A DNA stretch of 64,000 nucleotides, taken from contig NZ_CP049910.1 of NCBI RefSeq assembly GCF_011305995.1, positions 682,001-746,000 on the forward strand. Reading direction: 5' to 3'. How positions within the stretch are numbered: position 1 is the stretch's first letter; each line of letters starts with the position of its first letter. The notes under the pieces were generated by a model. The model had not been told where the DNA came from, searched no databases, and worked only from the letters and a program-made list of their open reading frames with translations. Positions 54,132-63,699 of this stretch are shown one piece after another. A program made the position numbers and the translations under genes. The DNA is from Diaphorobacter sp. HDW4A. GTDB lineage: Bacteria > Pseudomonadota > Gammaproteobacteria > Burkholderiales > Burkholderiaceae_C.

Positions 54132-55169
54132 ATGCGACATGGTGATATTTCCAGCAGTGCAGACGCCGTCGGCGTGGCCGTAGTCAACTACAAGATGCCG
54201 CGCCTGCATACCAAAGGCGAAGTGCTTGAGAACGCGCGCAAGATTGCCGACATGGTGGTGGGTATGAAGCAGGGCCTGCCCGGCATGGATCTGGTGATCT
54301 TCCCCGAGTACTCCACCCACGGGATCATGTACGACCCCAAGGAGATGTACGAAACGGCTTCGACCGTGCCCGGTGACGAGACAGAAATCTTCGCCGAGGC
54401 CTGTCGCAAAGCCAGGGTCTGGGGCGTTTTCTCGCTCACCGGAGAGCGCCACGAAGAGCACCCGAACAAGGCTCCGTACAACACGCTCATCCTCATGAAC
54501 GACAAGGGCGAGATCGTGCAGAAGTACCGCAAGATCATGCCCTGGGTACCCATCGAAGGCTGGTATCCGGGCGATTGCACCTATATGACCGAAGGCCCCA
54601 AGGGTCTGAAGATCAGCCTCATTATTTGTGATGACGGCAACTACCCCGAAATCTGGCGTGACTGCGCAATGAAGGGCGCGGAACTCATCGTGCGCTGCCA
54701 AGGCTACATGTACCCCGCGAAGGATCAGCAGGTGATGGTCTCCAAGGCCATGGCCTGGATGAACAACGTCTACGTGGCGGTGGCGAATGCTGCGGGTTTT
54801 GACGGCGTGTATTCGTACTTCGGGCATTCGGCCATCATCGGTTTCGACGGGCGCACGCTCGGTGAATGTGGCGAAGAAGACATGGGTGTTCAGTACGCCG
54901 AACTCTCGAAGTTCCTGATCCGCGATGCACGCAAGAACGGCCAATCGCAGAACCACTTGTTCAAACTGCTACACCGTGGTTATACCGGAAAGATCAGTTC
55001 CGGCGAAGAAGCCAAGGGCGTGGCGGCATGTCCATACAGCTTCTATGCCAAGTGGATCAACGATCCAGAAGCTGCACGCGAGCAGGTGGAGTCCTTCACG
55101 CGCAGCACCGTCGGTACTCCGGAATGCCCGATAGAGGGGATTCCGAACGAGCCCGCAAAGCACCGTTGA
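54132..55169 (+). CDS. amiE: Aliphatic amidase AmiE
   Basis: 345-aa nitrilase-superfamily amidase that hydrolyses short aliphatic amides (acetamide, propionamide) to acid and ammonia. The catalytic residues fall at the same numbers as in the Pseudomonas enzyme: Glu59 (FPEYSTHG), Lys134 (KYRKIMPW), Glu142 (IEGWYPGD) and Cys166 (IICDDGN). It is cytoplasmic, with no signal. GGAGAG precedes ATG 54132. It links amide import by the upstream transporter to nitrogen and carbon supply; the acs gene downstream could use the acetate released. Confidence 0.95.
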   Translation: MRHGDISSSADAVGVAVVNYKMPRLHTKGEVLENARKIADMVVGMKQGLPGMDLVIFPEYSTHGIMYDPKEMYETASTVPGDETEIFAEACRKARVWGVFSLTGERHEEHPNKAPYNTLILMNDKGEIVQKYRKIMPWVPIEGWYPGDCTYMTEGPKGLKISLIICDDGNYPEIWRDCAMKGAELIVRCQGYMYPAKDQQVMVSKAMAWMNNVYVAVANAAGFDGVYSYFGHSAIIGFDGRTLGECGEEDMGVQYAELSKFLIRDARKNGQSQNHLFKLLHRGYTGKISSGEEAKGVAACPYSFYAKWINDPEAAREQVESFTRSTVGTPECPIEGIPNEPAKHR

Positions 55170-55199
55170 CCCGCATCCATCAGACTCCATTTGATCGCC

Positions 55200-56003
55200 A
55201 TGAATTCATCACTCGACGCCTATCGCATTGCTGAAGAACCTTATTACCACGAGGTTGATCAGGAAGTTTCGATGTTCGAAGCCGCCTACGCGCTGCGTTT
55301 GCCGTTGATGCTCAAAGGCCCTACAGGTTGCGGAAAAACGCGTCTGGTGGAGCACATGGCTTTCAAATTGGGTCGCCCGTTGATCACCGTGGCCTGCAAT
55401 GAAGACATGACGGCTGCTGATCTGGTGGGTCGTTATCTTCTGGATGCGGATGGCACCACCTGGCACGACGGTCCGCTGACGCAGGCGGTGCGCCACGGTG
55501 CGATCTGCTATCTGGATGAAGTGGTGGAAACGCGGCAGGACACGACGGTGGTGATTCACCCGCTCACCGATGCGCGCCGTCAGTTGCCGCTCGATAAAAA
55601 GGGCGAGCTGGTCTCGGCGCATCCGGATTTTCAGCTCGTTGTCTCGTACAACCCCGGTTACCAGAGCCACTCCAAGGATTTGAAGCAGTCCACGCGCCAG
55701 CGTTTTCTGGCGATGGACTTTGGTTATCCGCCTGCGGAACTGGAGGCGCAAATCGTCGCACATGAGGCAGGCATTGATAACGTGTTGGCTGACAAGCTCG
55801 TCACCATCGCCGGCCAGTCGCGTGCATTGGTGGAGCGGGGGCTGGAAGAGGGCATGTCTACCCGCATGCTGATTCATGCGGGGCGGTTGATGCGCAATGG
55901 CATGCAGCCCACTGCCGCCTGCGATCTGGCGATGGTGCGGCCGCTCAATGACGATCCGGATTTGCTCAGGGCGTTGAAGAACCTTGTCGATGCGCATTTC
56001 TGA
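55200..56003 (+). CDS. MoxR-class AAA ATPase (CbbQ/NirQ/NorQ family; AmiB-position)
   Basis: 267-aa AAA+ ATPase. Walker A is GPTGCGKTR near residue 40, and Walker B is ICYLDEVVETRQD. Sensor and arginine-finger regions (VVSYNPGYQ, STRQRF) are intact, and the C-terminal part matches CbbQ/NorQ. Such ATPases remodel or activate partner enzymes together with a VWA protein, here encoded next with a 14-base overlap. The place after amiE is that of amiB in the Pseudomonas operon. ATG 55200 is preferred to TTG 55191. Confidence 0.87.
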   Translation: MNSSLDAYRIAEEPYYHEVDQEVSMFEAAYALRLPLMLKGPTGCGKTRLVEHMAFKLGRPLITVACNEDMTAADLVGRYLLDADGTTWHDGPLTQAVRHGAICYLDEVVETRQDTTVVIHPLTDARRQLPLDKKGELVSAHPDFQLVVSYNPGYQSHSKDLKQSTRQRFLAMDFGYPPAELEAQIVAHEAGIDNVLADKLVTIAGQSRALVERGLEEGMSTRMLIHAGRLMRNGMQPTAACDLAMVRPLNDDPDLLRALKNLVDAHF

Positions 56004-57705
56004 ACCCCACACTAGCGCGCAAAGCGAACCTGCTTTTGAGTCGGAGCCGGTCAGCGCGCTGCCTTCGCTGGCCTGGCTGCTGCACATGCTCAGTGGTGAC
56101 GCCATCGCCGTTCAACTGCGCACACAGCCTGTGCCGCATGGCGCGCTCGCCAGGCCGGTGCTCGACGCGGAGCACGGCCTGTTTCTGCCCGACAGCCAGA
56201 CCATGCTTGCGGATGCTGCTCACTGGAGCCAGCAGCGCGCGGCCATTGCGCATGCCGCAGCGCACTGGCGGTATTCACCGCGCAAGCAATCCGGGCGCGG
56301 TTTGAAACCCATGGGGCATGCCGTGGTGGGCGCGCTGGAAGATGCACGGGTTGAATGCTTGCTGGGGCAAGAGTTTCCCGGGGTGAAGCGCTGGTTTTCC
56401 GAAGCCTTCGCGCCTGTGGAGTTGCACGATGATTTTCCGGGCTTACTTGCGCGCCTGCATTGTGCGTTGGCCGATGAGACCTATGCGGACGATCACGGCT
56501 GGATCATCAAGGCCCGCACCTTGTTCAATGAAATCCGCCAGCGCGGCGATCTGAATCGACCTCAGCCTTTGCGCGATGCTGCCTCGATTCTGGCGAATGA
56601 TTTGGGCCAGATGCGGCTGCGCATGAATCTGCAGACCTTTCACGTGCCAGCGGCCTATCGCGACGACAACATGTTTCTGTGGGATCTGGGCGAGAACGCC
56701 AGCGATCCGCCGCCCGAGATGCAATCGCATGTGGAGATGCGCCAGCAGGAAATGCGCAAGTCCGCAGCGCCAGATGACGGCGATCAGCAAGAGGTGCAGA
56801 TCAGCCAACCCATCGATCCGGTCCCTTTTTTTTACCCCGAATGGGATTGCCGTCTGGAGCGTGCACGCCCGGACTGGTGCTCGGTTTATGAGCGTCAACC
56901 GCTGCTGTTGCCTACATACAGCCGCGCAAAAGCAGATGCGGCCCAAAGTATTCGCAACGTATGGCGAACCTCGGTAAGGACCGATCGCCATATCCGCCTG
57001 CGCAGGCAATTGCAGGGCGATGAGCTCGATCTGGATGCGGCCATCGACTGGAGCGTGGATCGCCGCGCGCGGCGTGATCCGTCGCCCAACATCTTTCGCG
57101 ATGTGGGCCGCGCCGCGCCTTTGCTCAACCTGCTGGTGCTGGTGGATTTGTCGCAGTCCTGCAATGACACGCTTGCCGGGCAGGGCGATCTGAGTTTGCT
57201 TGATCTGCAAAAACAGGCGTTGGTGATGCTGGCGCGCCGTGTGGATCGGCGTAGCGTACGGCTTGCGATTCACGGCTTTCATTCCGACACGCGCAAGTCG
57301 GTTTCCTACTTCCGATTGTTGGAGTTTGCACAGACCTTTGATTCCGAAAGCGAGCGCGCCATCAACGCGCTGCAAGCGGGCTATTCAACGCGGCTTGGCG
57401 CTGCATTGCGGCATGCGAGCCACATCGTGGCTGCCGAGCCTGTAGGACATCGTGCCATCGTGGTGGTGAGCGATGGCGTGCCATCCGACGTCGACGTGTT
57501 CGACCCGCAATATCTGGCGGCCGACGCACGCGCCGCCGTGCGTTCGGCTCAGCGCTCTGGTGTGCATGTGGCGGCGCTGGGGGTGGGCGAAGTGGACGCT
57601 TCTCAGATGCGCCAGATCTACGGCCAAGGTGAGTATCTGGTGGCACGCAATCCGTTGGAATTGCCGCTGCGCCTCACGGGTTTGATTGCTCGTCTGGCGC
57701 GCTGA
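55990..57705 (+). CDS. VWA-domain protein, NorD/CbbO-like
   Basis: 571 aa. The C-terminal von Willebrand A domain carries the MIDAS motif DLSQS in LVLVDLSQSCND and the later conserved TRLGAALRHA and VVSDGVPSDVDVFD. The N-terminal half is helical with an EDARVECLL block typical of NorD and CbbO. It overlaps the ATPase gene and surely works with it as an activator complex. The client is unknown; AmiE or the transporter are the nearest candidates. No VWA protein is part of the classical ami operon. Confidence 0.85.
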   Translation: MRISEPHTSAQSEPAFESEPVSALPSLAWLLHMLSGDAIAVQLRTQPVPHGALARPVLDAEHGLFLPDSQTMLADAAHWSQQRAAIAHAAAHWRYSPRKQSGRGLKPMGHAVVGALEDARVECLLGQEFPGVKRWFSEAFAPVELHDDFPGLLARLHCALADETYADDHGWIIKARTLFNEIRQRGDLNRPQPLRDAASILANDLGQMRLRMNLQTFHVPAAYRDDNMFLWDLGENASDPPPEMQSHVEMRQQEMRKSAAPDDGDQQEVQISQPIDPVPFFYPEWDCRLERARPDWCSVYERQPLLLPTYSRAKADAAQSIRNVWRTSVRTDRHIRLRRQLQGDELDLDAAIDWSVDRRARRDPSPNIFRDVGRAAPLLNLLVLVDLSQSCNDTLAGQGDLSLLDLQKQALVMLARRVDRRSVRLAIHGFHSDTRKSVSYFRLLEFAQTFDSESERAINALQAGYSTRLGAALRHASHIVAAEPVGHRAIVVVSDGVPSDVDVFDPQYLAADARAAVRSAQRSGVHVAALGVGEVDASQMRQIYGQGEYLVARNPLELPLRLTGLIARLAR

Positions 57706-57733
57706 TGCGTGCACTGATTGGGGGAATACCGGA

Positions 57734-58960
57734 ATGCAAAAGGCATCGAAATCGGTCAGAGTGGAGTACGAACGAAAGGACGACAAATTGGCCAACAAGG
57801 ACCCGTTGAGAATCGGTGTGCTGTTCTCGCAGACAGGCGTGACTTCGCGCATTGGTCAATCGCAATTGCAAGGGACTTTGCTCGGCATTGAAGAGGTCAA
57901 CGATGCGGGCGGCGTGGATGGGCGCGAAGTGGTGCCCGTGATTTACGACGCGCAATCTGATCCACGCCAATATGCAGCGCTGGCCGAAAAACTCATAGTC
58001 GAAGACCGCGTGAACACCATCTTCGGCTGCTACATGTCCAGCAGCCGAAAAGCGGTGATTCCGATCATCGAGCGCTGGAACAAGCTGCTGTTCTATCCCA
58101 CGTTGTACGAAGGTTTCGAGTTCTTCAACAACCTCATCTACACGGGCGCGGCGCCGAATCAGAACAGCGTGCAACTGGCCGAGTACATGACGGCGAACTT
58201 TGGTGCGCGCGCGTATCTGATCGGCTCGGACTACATCTATCCGTGGGAGTCCAACCGCATCATGAAGGAGCTGATCCAGCAGCGTCCCGACAGCGCGTTG
58301 CTGGGCGAGCGCTATGTGAAGCTTGATGCGGGCGCGCTGGATTTCAAACCGATTCTGGAAGACATCAAGGCCAAACAGCCGGACTTCATTTTTTCCACTG
58401 TGGTGGGTGATTCGACCAACAGTCTTTATCAGGCCTATGCGGATGCAGGCTTTGACCCACAGCGCATGCCGATTGCAAGTCTCACCACTTCGGAAGCAGA
58501 AATCTCGCAGATGCTGCCGGGCACGGCGGCGGGGCATTTCACGGCGGCGCCGTATTTCCAGTCGATCCGCACGGATGTGAACCAGCGTTGTCTTGAGCGC
58601 TTTCGCCGCCGCTTCGGCCATGGCGTGATGCCCAATCTCTGTTGGGAAGCCGCGTATTTTCAGGTTCATCTGTTCGCCAACGCGGCGCGGCTTGCGGGAA
58701 GCGACGAGATCAATCTGCTCATGCCACACCTGCTGGGCAGTGAGTTTCAGGCGCCGCAGGGCAAGGTGCGCATCGATGAGCGCAACCATCACACCTGCCT
58801 TTATCCACGCATTGGGCGTGTGGATCCGAACGGGCAATTCACCATCATGCGTGAGGCCACGCGGGCCGTGCATCCCGACCCCTATCTTGTGACGCATTCG
58901 TTGGGCGACTGGACGGTGAAGTTGCCCAATCAGATCGACGAGCCTGCGGGGGGCGACTGA
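57734..58960 (+). CDS. amiC: Amide sensor and AmiR antagonist AmiC
   Basis: Periplasmic-binding-protein fold used in the cytoplasm to sense amides; no signal peptide is present. Blocks shared with Pseudomonas AmiC are IGVLFSQTGVT, FGCYMSSSRKAVIPIIER, FYPTLYEGFE, APNQNS, IGSDYIYPWESN, ASLTTSEAEI and HPDPYLVTHSLGDW. Without amide it is expected to bind and silence AmiR. ATG 57734 gives 408 aa; a TTG at 57788 has a better AAAGGA and yields an N-terminus closer to the known protein (390 aa). amiR follows after one base. Confidence 0.9.
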   Translation: MQKASKSVRVEYERKDDKLANKDPLRIGVLFSQTGVTSRIGQSQLQGTLLGIEEVNDAGGVDGREVVPVIYDAQSDPRQYAALAEKLIVEDRVNTIFGCYMSSSRKAVIPIIERWNKLLFYPTLYEGFEFFNNLIYTGAAPNQNSVQLAEYMTANFGARAYLIGSDYIYPWESNRIMKELIQQRPDSALLGERYVKLDAGALDFKPILEDIKAKQPDFIFSTVVGDSTNSLYQAYADAGFDPQRMPIASLTTSEAEISQMLPGTAAGHFTAAPYFQSIRTDVNQRCLERFRRRFGHGVMPNLCWEAAYFQVHLFANAARLAGSDEINLLMPHLLGSEFQAPQGKVRIDERNHHTCLYPRIGRVDPNGQFTIMREATRAVHPDPYLVTHSLGDWTVKLPNQIDEPAGGD

Positions 58961-58961
58961 G

Positions 58962-59585
58962 GTGGAGTCCGGCAATCGGCGCAGGCCGTCGGGATCGGCG
59001 CTGCTGGGGGATCTGCGCACTTTGCGCGTGGCGGTGCTGCATCCGGACGATTCCGACGGGTTGCATCTCATTCAGCAACTGCAGCGCATAGGCTGCCAGA
59101 CGCAGGCCTTCTGGCCACCACCACCGGTGCTTCCCGATGTGACCGATGTGGTCTTCATCGCGGTGCGCCCCGATGTGATCCACCGCGATATGACTTGGCG
59201 AACGCCGGAGATGAGGGCCGCGGTAATCGCCATCGTCACCTATGAAAATCCGACCATCGTGCAAACGGTGCTGGAGCTTGGCGCGCATGCGGTGATGCCG
59301 TCGCCGGTGCGCTCGTTCGGCGTGCTTTCCACGCTGGTGGTGGCGCGCGGTGTGCAGCATGAAATGGCCAATCAGACCAAGCAGATCCGCAAGCTCGAAA
59401 CCAAGCTGGCAGGCCAGCGCCGGCTGGCCGATGCCAAGGCGGTGTTGATGCAGCAGCGTTGTATTTCTGAAGACGCGGCTTACGACCTGATCCGTGCGCA
59501 AGCGATGGCCAAGCGCATGTCCATGGACGAGATCGCCACGGCCATCATCAACGCCAACGAAATCCTCAACCTCGGGAAAACCTGA
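58962..59585 (+). CDS. amiR: ANTAR-domain antiterminator AmiR
   Basis: 207-aa RNA-binding antiterminator from a GTG at 58962. The N-terminal part is a receiver-like fold without phosphorylation pocket (LRVAVLHPDDSDGLHLIQQL). A coiled coil leads to the ANTAR domain (LAGQRRLADAKAVLMQQRCISEDAAYDLIRAQAM, then MDEIATAII). It should bind the hexaloop hairpin in the operon leader and prevent termination when freed by AmiC. The start codon lies one base after the amiC stop, fitting production of the two as a complex. Confidence 0.92.
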   Translation: MESGNRRRPSGSALLGDLRTLRVAVLHPDDSDGLHLIQQLQRIGCQTQAFWPPPPVLPDVTDVVFIAVRPDVIHRDMTWRTPEMRAAVIAIVTYENPTIVQTVLELGAHAVMPSPVRSFGVLSTLVVARGVQHEMANQTKQIRKLETKLAGQRRLADAKAVLMQQRCISEDAAYDLIRAQAMAKRMSMDEIATAIINANEILNLGKT

Positions 59586-59669
59586 GTTGCGGCGAATTCC
59601 CGAGTCAGGGTGACGTAAGAGCGACGTTCGATATTATCTGCACAAGTAGTCAACCTTGGAGACAAAGAT

Positions 59670-61652
59670 ATGAGCGCCATTGAGTCCGTGCTGGTGGAAA
59701 ACCGCGTGTTCCCGCCCGCCGATAATTTTGTGAAGGCTGCCCGGGTGTCTGGCATGGCCGGATACCAGGCCCTTTGCGACGAAGCCGAGAAAGATTTCGA
59801 AGGCTTCTGGGCTCGTCTGGCTCGTGAAAACGTGCAGTGGTCCAAGCCCTTCACCCAGACCCTGGACGAGTCCAACGCGCCGTTCTTCAAGTGGTTCGCC
59901 GACGGTGAGCTCAACGCGAGCGCCAATTGTCTCGACCGCCACATTGGGACGTCTACCGAGAACAAGACTGCCATCATCTTCGAAGCCGACGATGGTGCCG
60001 TCACCAAGGTCACTTTCAAGGAGCTGCTCGCCCGCGTGAGTCAGTTCGCCAATGCGCTCAAGGCGCACGGCATCAAGAAAGATGATCGTGTCCTGATCTA
60101 TATGCCGATGACCATCGAAGGCGTGGTCGCAATGCAGGCCTGTGCCCGCATCGGCGCGACACACAGCGTGGTGTTTGGCGGCTTCTCGGCCAAGGCGGTG
60201 AACGAGCGCATCGTGGACGTGGGTGCCGTTGCCGTCGTGACTGCCAACTACCAACTGCGCGGCGGTAAGGAGTTGCCGCTCAAGGCCATCGTCGATGAAG
60301 CCATCGATGCCGGTGGCTGCGAGGGCGTGAAGAACGTGTTCGTGTTCGAGCGTACCCCGACCGCCTGCAAGATGGTGGCCGGTCGCGACAAGACCTTCGG
60401 CGAGATGATGGTGGGGCAGAGCACTGAGTGTGCTCCTGTGCCGGTCGAGGCCGAGCACCCACTGTTCATCCTCTACACCAGCGGCTCCACCGGCAAACCT
60501 AAGGGCGTGCAGCATGCCACCGGCGGTTATCTGCTGTGGGCCAAGGTGACGATGGACTGGACCTTCGACGCCAAGCCAGACGATGTGTTCTGGTGCACGG
60601 CCGACATCGGCTGGATCACCGGCCACACTTATGTCACCTACGGCCCGCTGGCTGCCGGCATCACTCAGGTGGTGTTCGAGGGCATCCCCACGTTCCCGCA
60701 CGCTGGCCGTTTCTGGGAAATGATCCAGCGCCACAAGGTCACCACGTTCTATACCGCGCCCACGGCCATCCGATCGCTGATCAAGGCAGCGGATTCGGAC
60801 GAGAAGGTGCATCCGAAGAACTGGGACATGTCGAGCCTGCGCATCCTCGGCAGCGTCGGCGAGCCAATCAACCCCGAAGCCTGGATGTGGTACTACCGCA
60901 ATATCGGCCACGAGCGCTGCCCCATCGTCGACACCTTCTGGCAGACCGAAACCGGCGGCCACGTCATCACCCCGCTGCCGGGTGCGACGCCGCTGGTGCC
61001 GGGCTCCTGCACGCTGCCGCTGCCAGGCATCACCACCGCCATCGTGGACGAGGCGGGCAACGACATGCCCAATGGCGCGGGCGGCATTCTGGTGATCAAG
61101 AAGCCCTGGCCGTCGATGATCCGCACGATCTGGAATGACCCGGAGCGTTTCAAGAAGAGCTACTTCCCCGAAGAACTCAAGGGCTACTACCTTGCGGGTG
61201 ACGGCGCGGTGCGCAATGCCGACAACGGCTACTTTCGCATCACTGGTCGCATCGACGACGTGCTGAACGTCTCGGGCCACCGCATGGGCACGATGGAGAT
61301 CGAATCCGCACTGGTTTCCAAAACGGACCTGGTCGCCGAAGCCGCCGTGGTGGGCCGTCCCGACGACGTGACCGGCGAGGCCATCTGCGCCTTCGTGGTC
61401 CTGAAGCGTGGCCGCCCGACCGGCGAAGAGGCCAAGGCCATCGCCACCGAACTGCGCAACTGGGTCGCCAAGGAAATCGGCCCCATCGCCAAGCCCAAGG
61501 ACATCCGTTTCGGCGACAACCTGCCCAAGACCCGCAGCGGCAAGATCATGCGCCGCCTGCTGCGTTCACTGGCCAAGGGCGAAGCGATCACCCAGGACAC
61601 AAGCACGCTGGAAAATCCCGCCATCTTGGATCAATTGGCCGAAACCAATTGA
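59670..61652 (+). CDS. acs: Acetyl-CoA synthetase
   Basis: AMP-forming ligase of 660 aa making acetyl-CoA from acetate. The AMP-binding motif is [15 protein letters not shown], and the adenylate-forming signature follows in [11 protein letters not shown]. The C-terminal active-site lysine is in [12 protein letters not shown], normally regulated by acetylation. GGAGAC precedes ATG 59670. The gene lies 84 bases after amiR; acetate from acetamide hydrolysis would be its substrate. The last codons form part of a perfect 14-pair inverted repeat. Confidence 0.95.
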   Translation: MSAIESVLVENRVFPPADNFVKAARVSGMAGYQALCDEAEKDFEGFWARLARENVQWSKPFTQTLDESNAPFFKWFADGELNASANCLDRHIGTSTENKTAIIFEADDGAVTKVTFKELLARVSQFANALKAHGIKKDDRVLIYMPMTIEGVVAMQACARIGATHSVVFGGFSAKAVNERIVDVGAVAVVTANYQLRGGKELPLKAIVDEAIDAGGCEGVKNVFVFERTPTACKMVAGRDKTFGEMMVGQSTECAPVPVEAEHPLFILYTSGSTGKPKGVQHATGGYLLWAKVTMDWTFDAKPDDVFWCTADIGWITGHTYVTYGPLAAGITQVVFEGIPTFPHAGRFWEMIQRHKVTTFYTAPTAIRSLIKAADSDEKVHPKNWDMSSLRILGSVGEPINPEAWMWYYRNIGHERCPIVDTFWQTETGGHVITPLPGATPLVPGSCTLPLPGITTAIVDEAGNDMPNGAGGILVIKKPWPSMIRTIWNDPERFKKSYFPEELKGYYLAGDGAVRNADNGYFRITGRIDDVLNVSGHRMGTMEIESALVSKTDLVAEAAVVGRPDDVTGEAICAFVVLKRGRPTGEEAKAIATELRNWVAKEIGPIAKPKDIRFGDNLPKTRSGKIMRRLLRSLAKGEAITQDTSTLENPAILDQLAETN

Positions 61653-61653
61653 T
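61612..61653 (+). repeat. 42-base direct repeat, copy 1 (acs 3' end)
   Basis: Starts AAAATCCCGCCATC and ends CCAATTGAT. It includes the last codons and stop of acs. The inner 61625-61638 and 61645-61658 form a perfect 14-pair stem around CCGAAA. Identical to the copy 131 bases downstream. Confidence 0.85.
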
Positions 61654-61691
61654 CCAAGCGGGGCGCGAAGCGGCCTGTTGCACAGCGCACG

Positions 61692-61754
61692 TGGCGGGAT
61701 TTGGGAAGCACTCATATCGCGAAGCGATGTGATGTGCTTACCAAAATCCCGCCA
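61692..61754. repeat. Long hairpin-forming inverted repeat
   Basis: Left arm 61692-61720 and right arm 61724-61754 pair over about 29 positions with one mismatch, one G-U and two single-base bulges, around the loop GAA. The right arm runs into the second copy of the direct repeat. No T run follows. Confidence 0.75.
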
Positions 61755-61784
61755 TCTTGGATCAATTGGCCGAAACCAATTGAT
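61743..61784 (+). repeat. 42-base direct repeat, copy 2
   Basis: An exact copy of 61612-61653 outside any gene. It retains the out-of-context last codons of acs and a nine-pair version of the ATCAATTGG/CCAATTGAT hairpin. Confidence 0.85.
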
Positions 61785-61821
61785 ATTGGATTGGCTGCGG
61801 TGTAGAACGCTTTTCAGTAGC

Positions 61822-61857
61822 AAGGCCAGCAACCTCACGGTTGTTGGCCTTTTTTAT
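61822..61857 (+). terminator. Intrinsic terminator downstream of acs
   Basis: AAGGCCAGCAACC pairs with GGTTGTTGGCCTT (13 pairs, one G-U) around TCAC, with TTTTT following. Confidence 0.88.
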
Positions 61858-61997
61858 GTCGCCGTTTTGTCAACAATCTGTAGGACTCGGGCGGAAATAT
61901 CCGCCAAATCCACAGCGAGTGCGCGTCATAGGATACAAACAAGGTTTCCCATCGCCAATTGATTTGGCAAGACTCTGCATTGCGGGAGTTTGCATCC

Positions 61998-62522
61998 ATG
62001 AATTCAAGAACCATCATCCTTTTGCTGATTTCCATCGTCATTGCGGCGCTCGCCGTGTTGAACTGGAACACGTTGGTCACCCCCACCACCGTGTCGCTTG
62101 GCGTGACCGAAATCCAGGCACCGCTCGGCGCCATCATGCTGGGGCTGACGATTCTGCTCTGCGTATTCTTTTTGGCTTACGTGCTCACGCTGCACGGCTC
62201 GGTGCTGGTGGAGACACGTCGCCACGTCAAAGAAATGGCCGCCCAACGCGAGCTGGCCGACAAGGCAGAGCTGTCGCGCTTCACCGAGCTGCGCCAGTTT
62301 CTGGAAACCCAGCAGCGTCAGCAGCAGGACCTGTTCAACGCACGCATGGATGCCATGGAAGCCCGCGTGATGGCGCGTACGGCAGAGGCTGAGAACGTGA
62401 CCGCCGCCTTCATGGGCCAACTGGAAGACCAACTGCGTGGGCGCGGCGTGTCCACACCGGTGTCAAGCCGCGTGGCGGATGTCGATGTCGGATCGTTCAA
62501 GCCGTCTGGCGATCGCTTCTGA
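61998..62522 (+). CDS. LapA-like (DUF1049) membrane protein with coiled coil
   Basis: 174 aa from ATG 61998. Two membrane helices lie near residues 5-22 and 45-66, joined by a short loop, as in LapA/DUF1049 proteins that take part in lipopolysaccharide assembly control. A long charged coiled coil (VETRRHVKEMAAQRELADKAELSRF to QQRQQQDLF) extends into the cytoplasm. The family assignment is tentative and based on topology. A strong terminator follows. Confidence 0.6.
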   Translation: MNSRTIILLLISIVIAALAVLNWNTLVTPTTVSLGVTEIQAPLGAIMLGLTILLCVFFLAYVLTLHGSVLVETRRHVKEMAAQRELADKAELSRFTELRQFLETQQRQQQDLFNARMDAMEARVMARTAEAENVTAAFMGQLEDQLRGRGVSTPVSSRVADVDVGSFKPSGDRF

Positions 62523-62550
62523 TCTTCAAATCGGGTAGTCCAAACAAAAA

Positions 62551-62588
62551 CGCCGTGCTGCAAATGCATGCAGCACGGCGCTTTTTTT
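62551..62588. terminator. Bidirectional intrinsic terminator
   Basis: CGCCGTGCTGC and GCAGCACGGCG form a perfect 11-pair stem around AAATGCAT, with TTTTTTT on one side and AAAAA on the other. It serves both the LapA-like gene and the convergent cytochrome gene. Confidence 0.88.
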
Positions 62589-62636
62589 CTTGGGGGAACG
62601 ACGTCGAAACGCCGCATCGTGGAATGATCGATCAGA

Positions 62637-62942
62637 TCATTTCAGCGTCAGCACCCACTCGGCCAGCTTCTTGGCTTCGGCGTCGTTGACCTGTGCATTC
62701 GCGGGCATGGGAACCGGACCCCATACGCCGGAGCCGCCCTTGAGGATCTTGCCTGCCAGAGTGTCCACTGCGCCAGCCTTGCCTGCGTACTTGGCGGCCA
62801 CTTCCTTGAAGGCAGGGCCAACCAGCTTCTTGTCGACTGAATGGCAGGCCATGCAGTTTTTCGACGTTGCGAGAGCCTGATCAGCGAAGGCTGGGGCTGC
62901 CACTGCGAGGGTCATTGCGAGAGTGATCAGGGAGCGCTTCAT
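62637..62942 (-). CDS. Class I cytochrome c
   Basis: 101-aa periplasmic electron carrier. The signal peptide ends at AFAD (about residue 20). The heme motif CMACH is at residues 30-34, and the distal methionine is in [10 protein letters not shown]. Size and spacing match cytochrome c-551/c8. It likely shuttles electrons to a terminal oxidase or peroxidase. Stand-alone gene with its own promoter. Confidence 0.92.
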   Translation of the reverse strand: MKRSLITLAMTLAVAAPAFADQALATSKNCMACHSVDKKLVGPAFKEVAAKYAGKAGAVDTLAGKILKGGSGVWGPVPMPANAQVNDAEAKKLAEWVLTLK

Positions 62943-63129
62943 CTTCTTTTCCTATCTTCCGTGGGTTACAGTTACTGCTACTTAATGCGATTGTAGTGAT
63001 CGGGGTTGACCGGAATCGATGATCCCGTTCAAGAAATTTCGGTCTCCGGGTCGGATGAGTTTTTACTTATCGGATGCAATCTACACGCGCAATCGAAAAA
63101 ATCGACAAGGCATTCTGGAGGAACCTACC

Positions 63130-63366
63130 GTGTACACATTGGTTTTGGGGATTTTGCTGGTCCTGCTCAAGTATCTCGATGTCAGTCCCGTAGTCAATTG
63201 GTCATGGTGGGCCGTGCTTTCCCCGTTTGCCGTCTCGGCGATCTGGTGGGCGTGGGCTGATGCGTCTGGTTACACCAAGCGCAAGGCCATGGAAAAGATG
63301 GACCAGCGCCGCAAGGACCGCATCGACCGGGCCAAGCAAGCCATGGGCCGCGGCGACAGGCGCTGA
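63130..63366 (+). CDS. Small Trp-rich membrane protein (TIGR04438 type)
   Basis: 78 aa from a GTG at 63130, chosen because GGAGG lies eight bases upstream. Two hydrophobic segments (LVLGILLVLLKYL and WAVLSPFAVSAIWWAWAD) include five tryptophans. The C-terminal half is a very basic helix (KRKAMEKMDQRRKDRIDRAKQ). This matches a small Trp-rich family found in Burkholderiales; function unknown. Earlier in-frame ATGs lack a ribosome site. Confidence 0.75.
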   Translation: MYTLVLGILLVLLKYLDVSPVVNWSWWAVLSPFAVSAIWWAWADASGYTKRKAMEKMDQRRKDRIDRAKQAMGRGDRR

Positions 63367-63699
63367 AGGACTGGCAGTTCGCGAGACTTCAAACATGGGC
63401 GGATCTTGCATCCGGCCTGTGTGAACCTGATGTGTACTGTGTAAAGCCATCGCAAACGCCCGCGTGGCGCGAATGCCTATGGCCCCTCTCGGGAAGCAGG
63501 GCGGGCGCTGCGAGATAATCGACAATTTGCGTCCGGCGCGCTTTCGCAGGAGCCCACAAGGCTTCCCCACCCTGCGGCCGGGCACCTGACCCGGCGTACC
63601 CTGCGGGCCCATGGAACTTTTTTGATAAATTGGCTGGCCTCATCGAGAGTGCTCACAGCCCGGAAAAGTCTTTCTTCAAGTTTCTTCTCAGTAACCACG
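63367..63699. other. Interval upstream of ilvD
   Basis: 333 bases without a supported gene. It should contain the ilvD promoter, but I cannot pick clear hexamers. A GC-rich stretch with short dyads (near 63560-63610) is present. Confidence 0.4.

Noticed and set aside
61612..61784. CRISPR array
   Set aside because: There are only two copies, the spacing is unlike spacer length, one copy lies inside a gene, and no cas gene is nearby.
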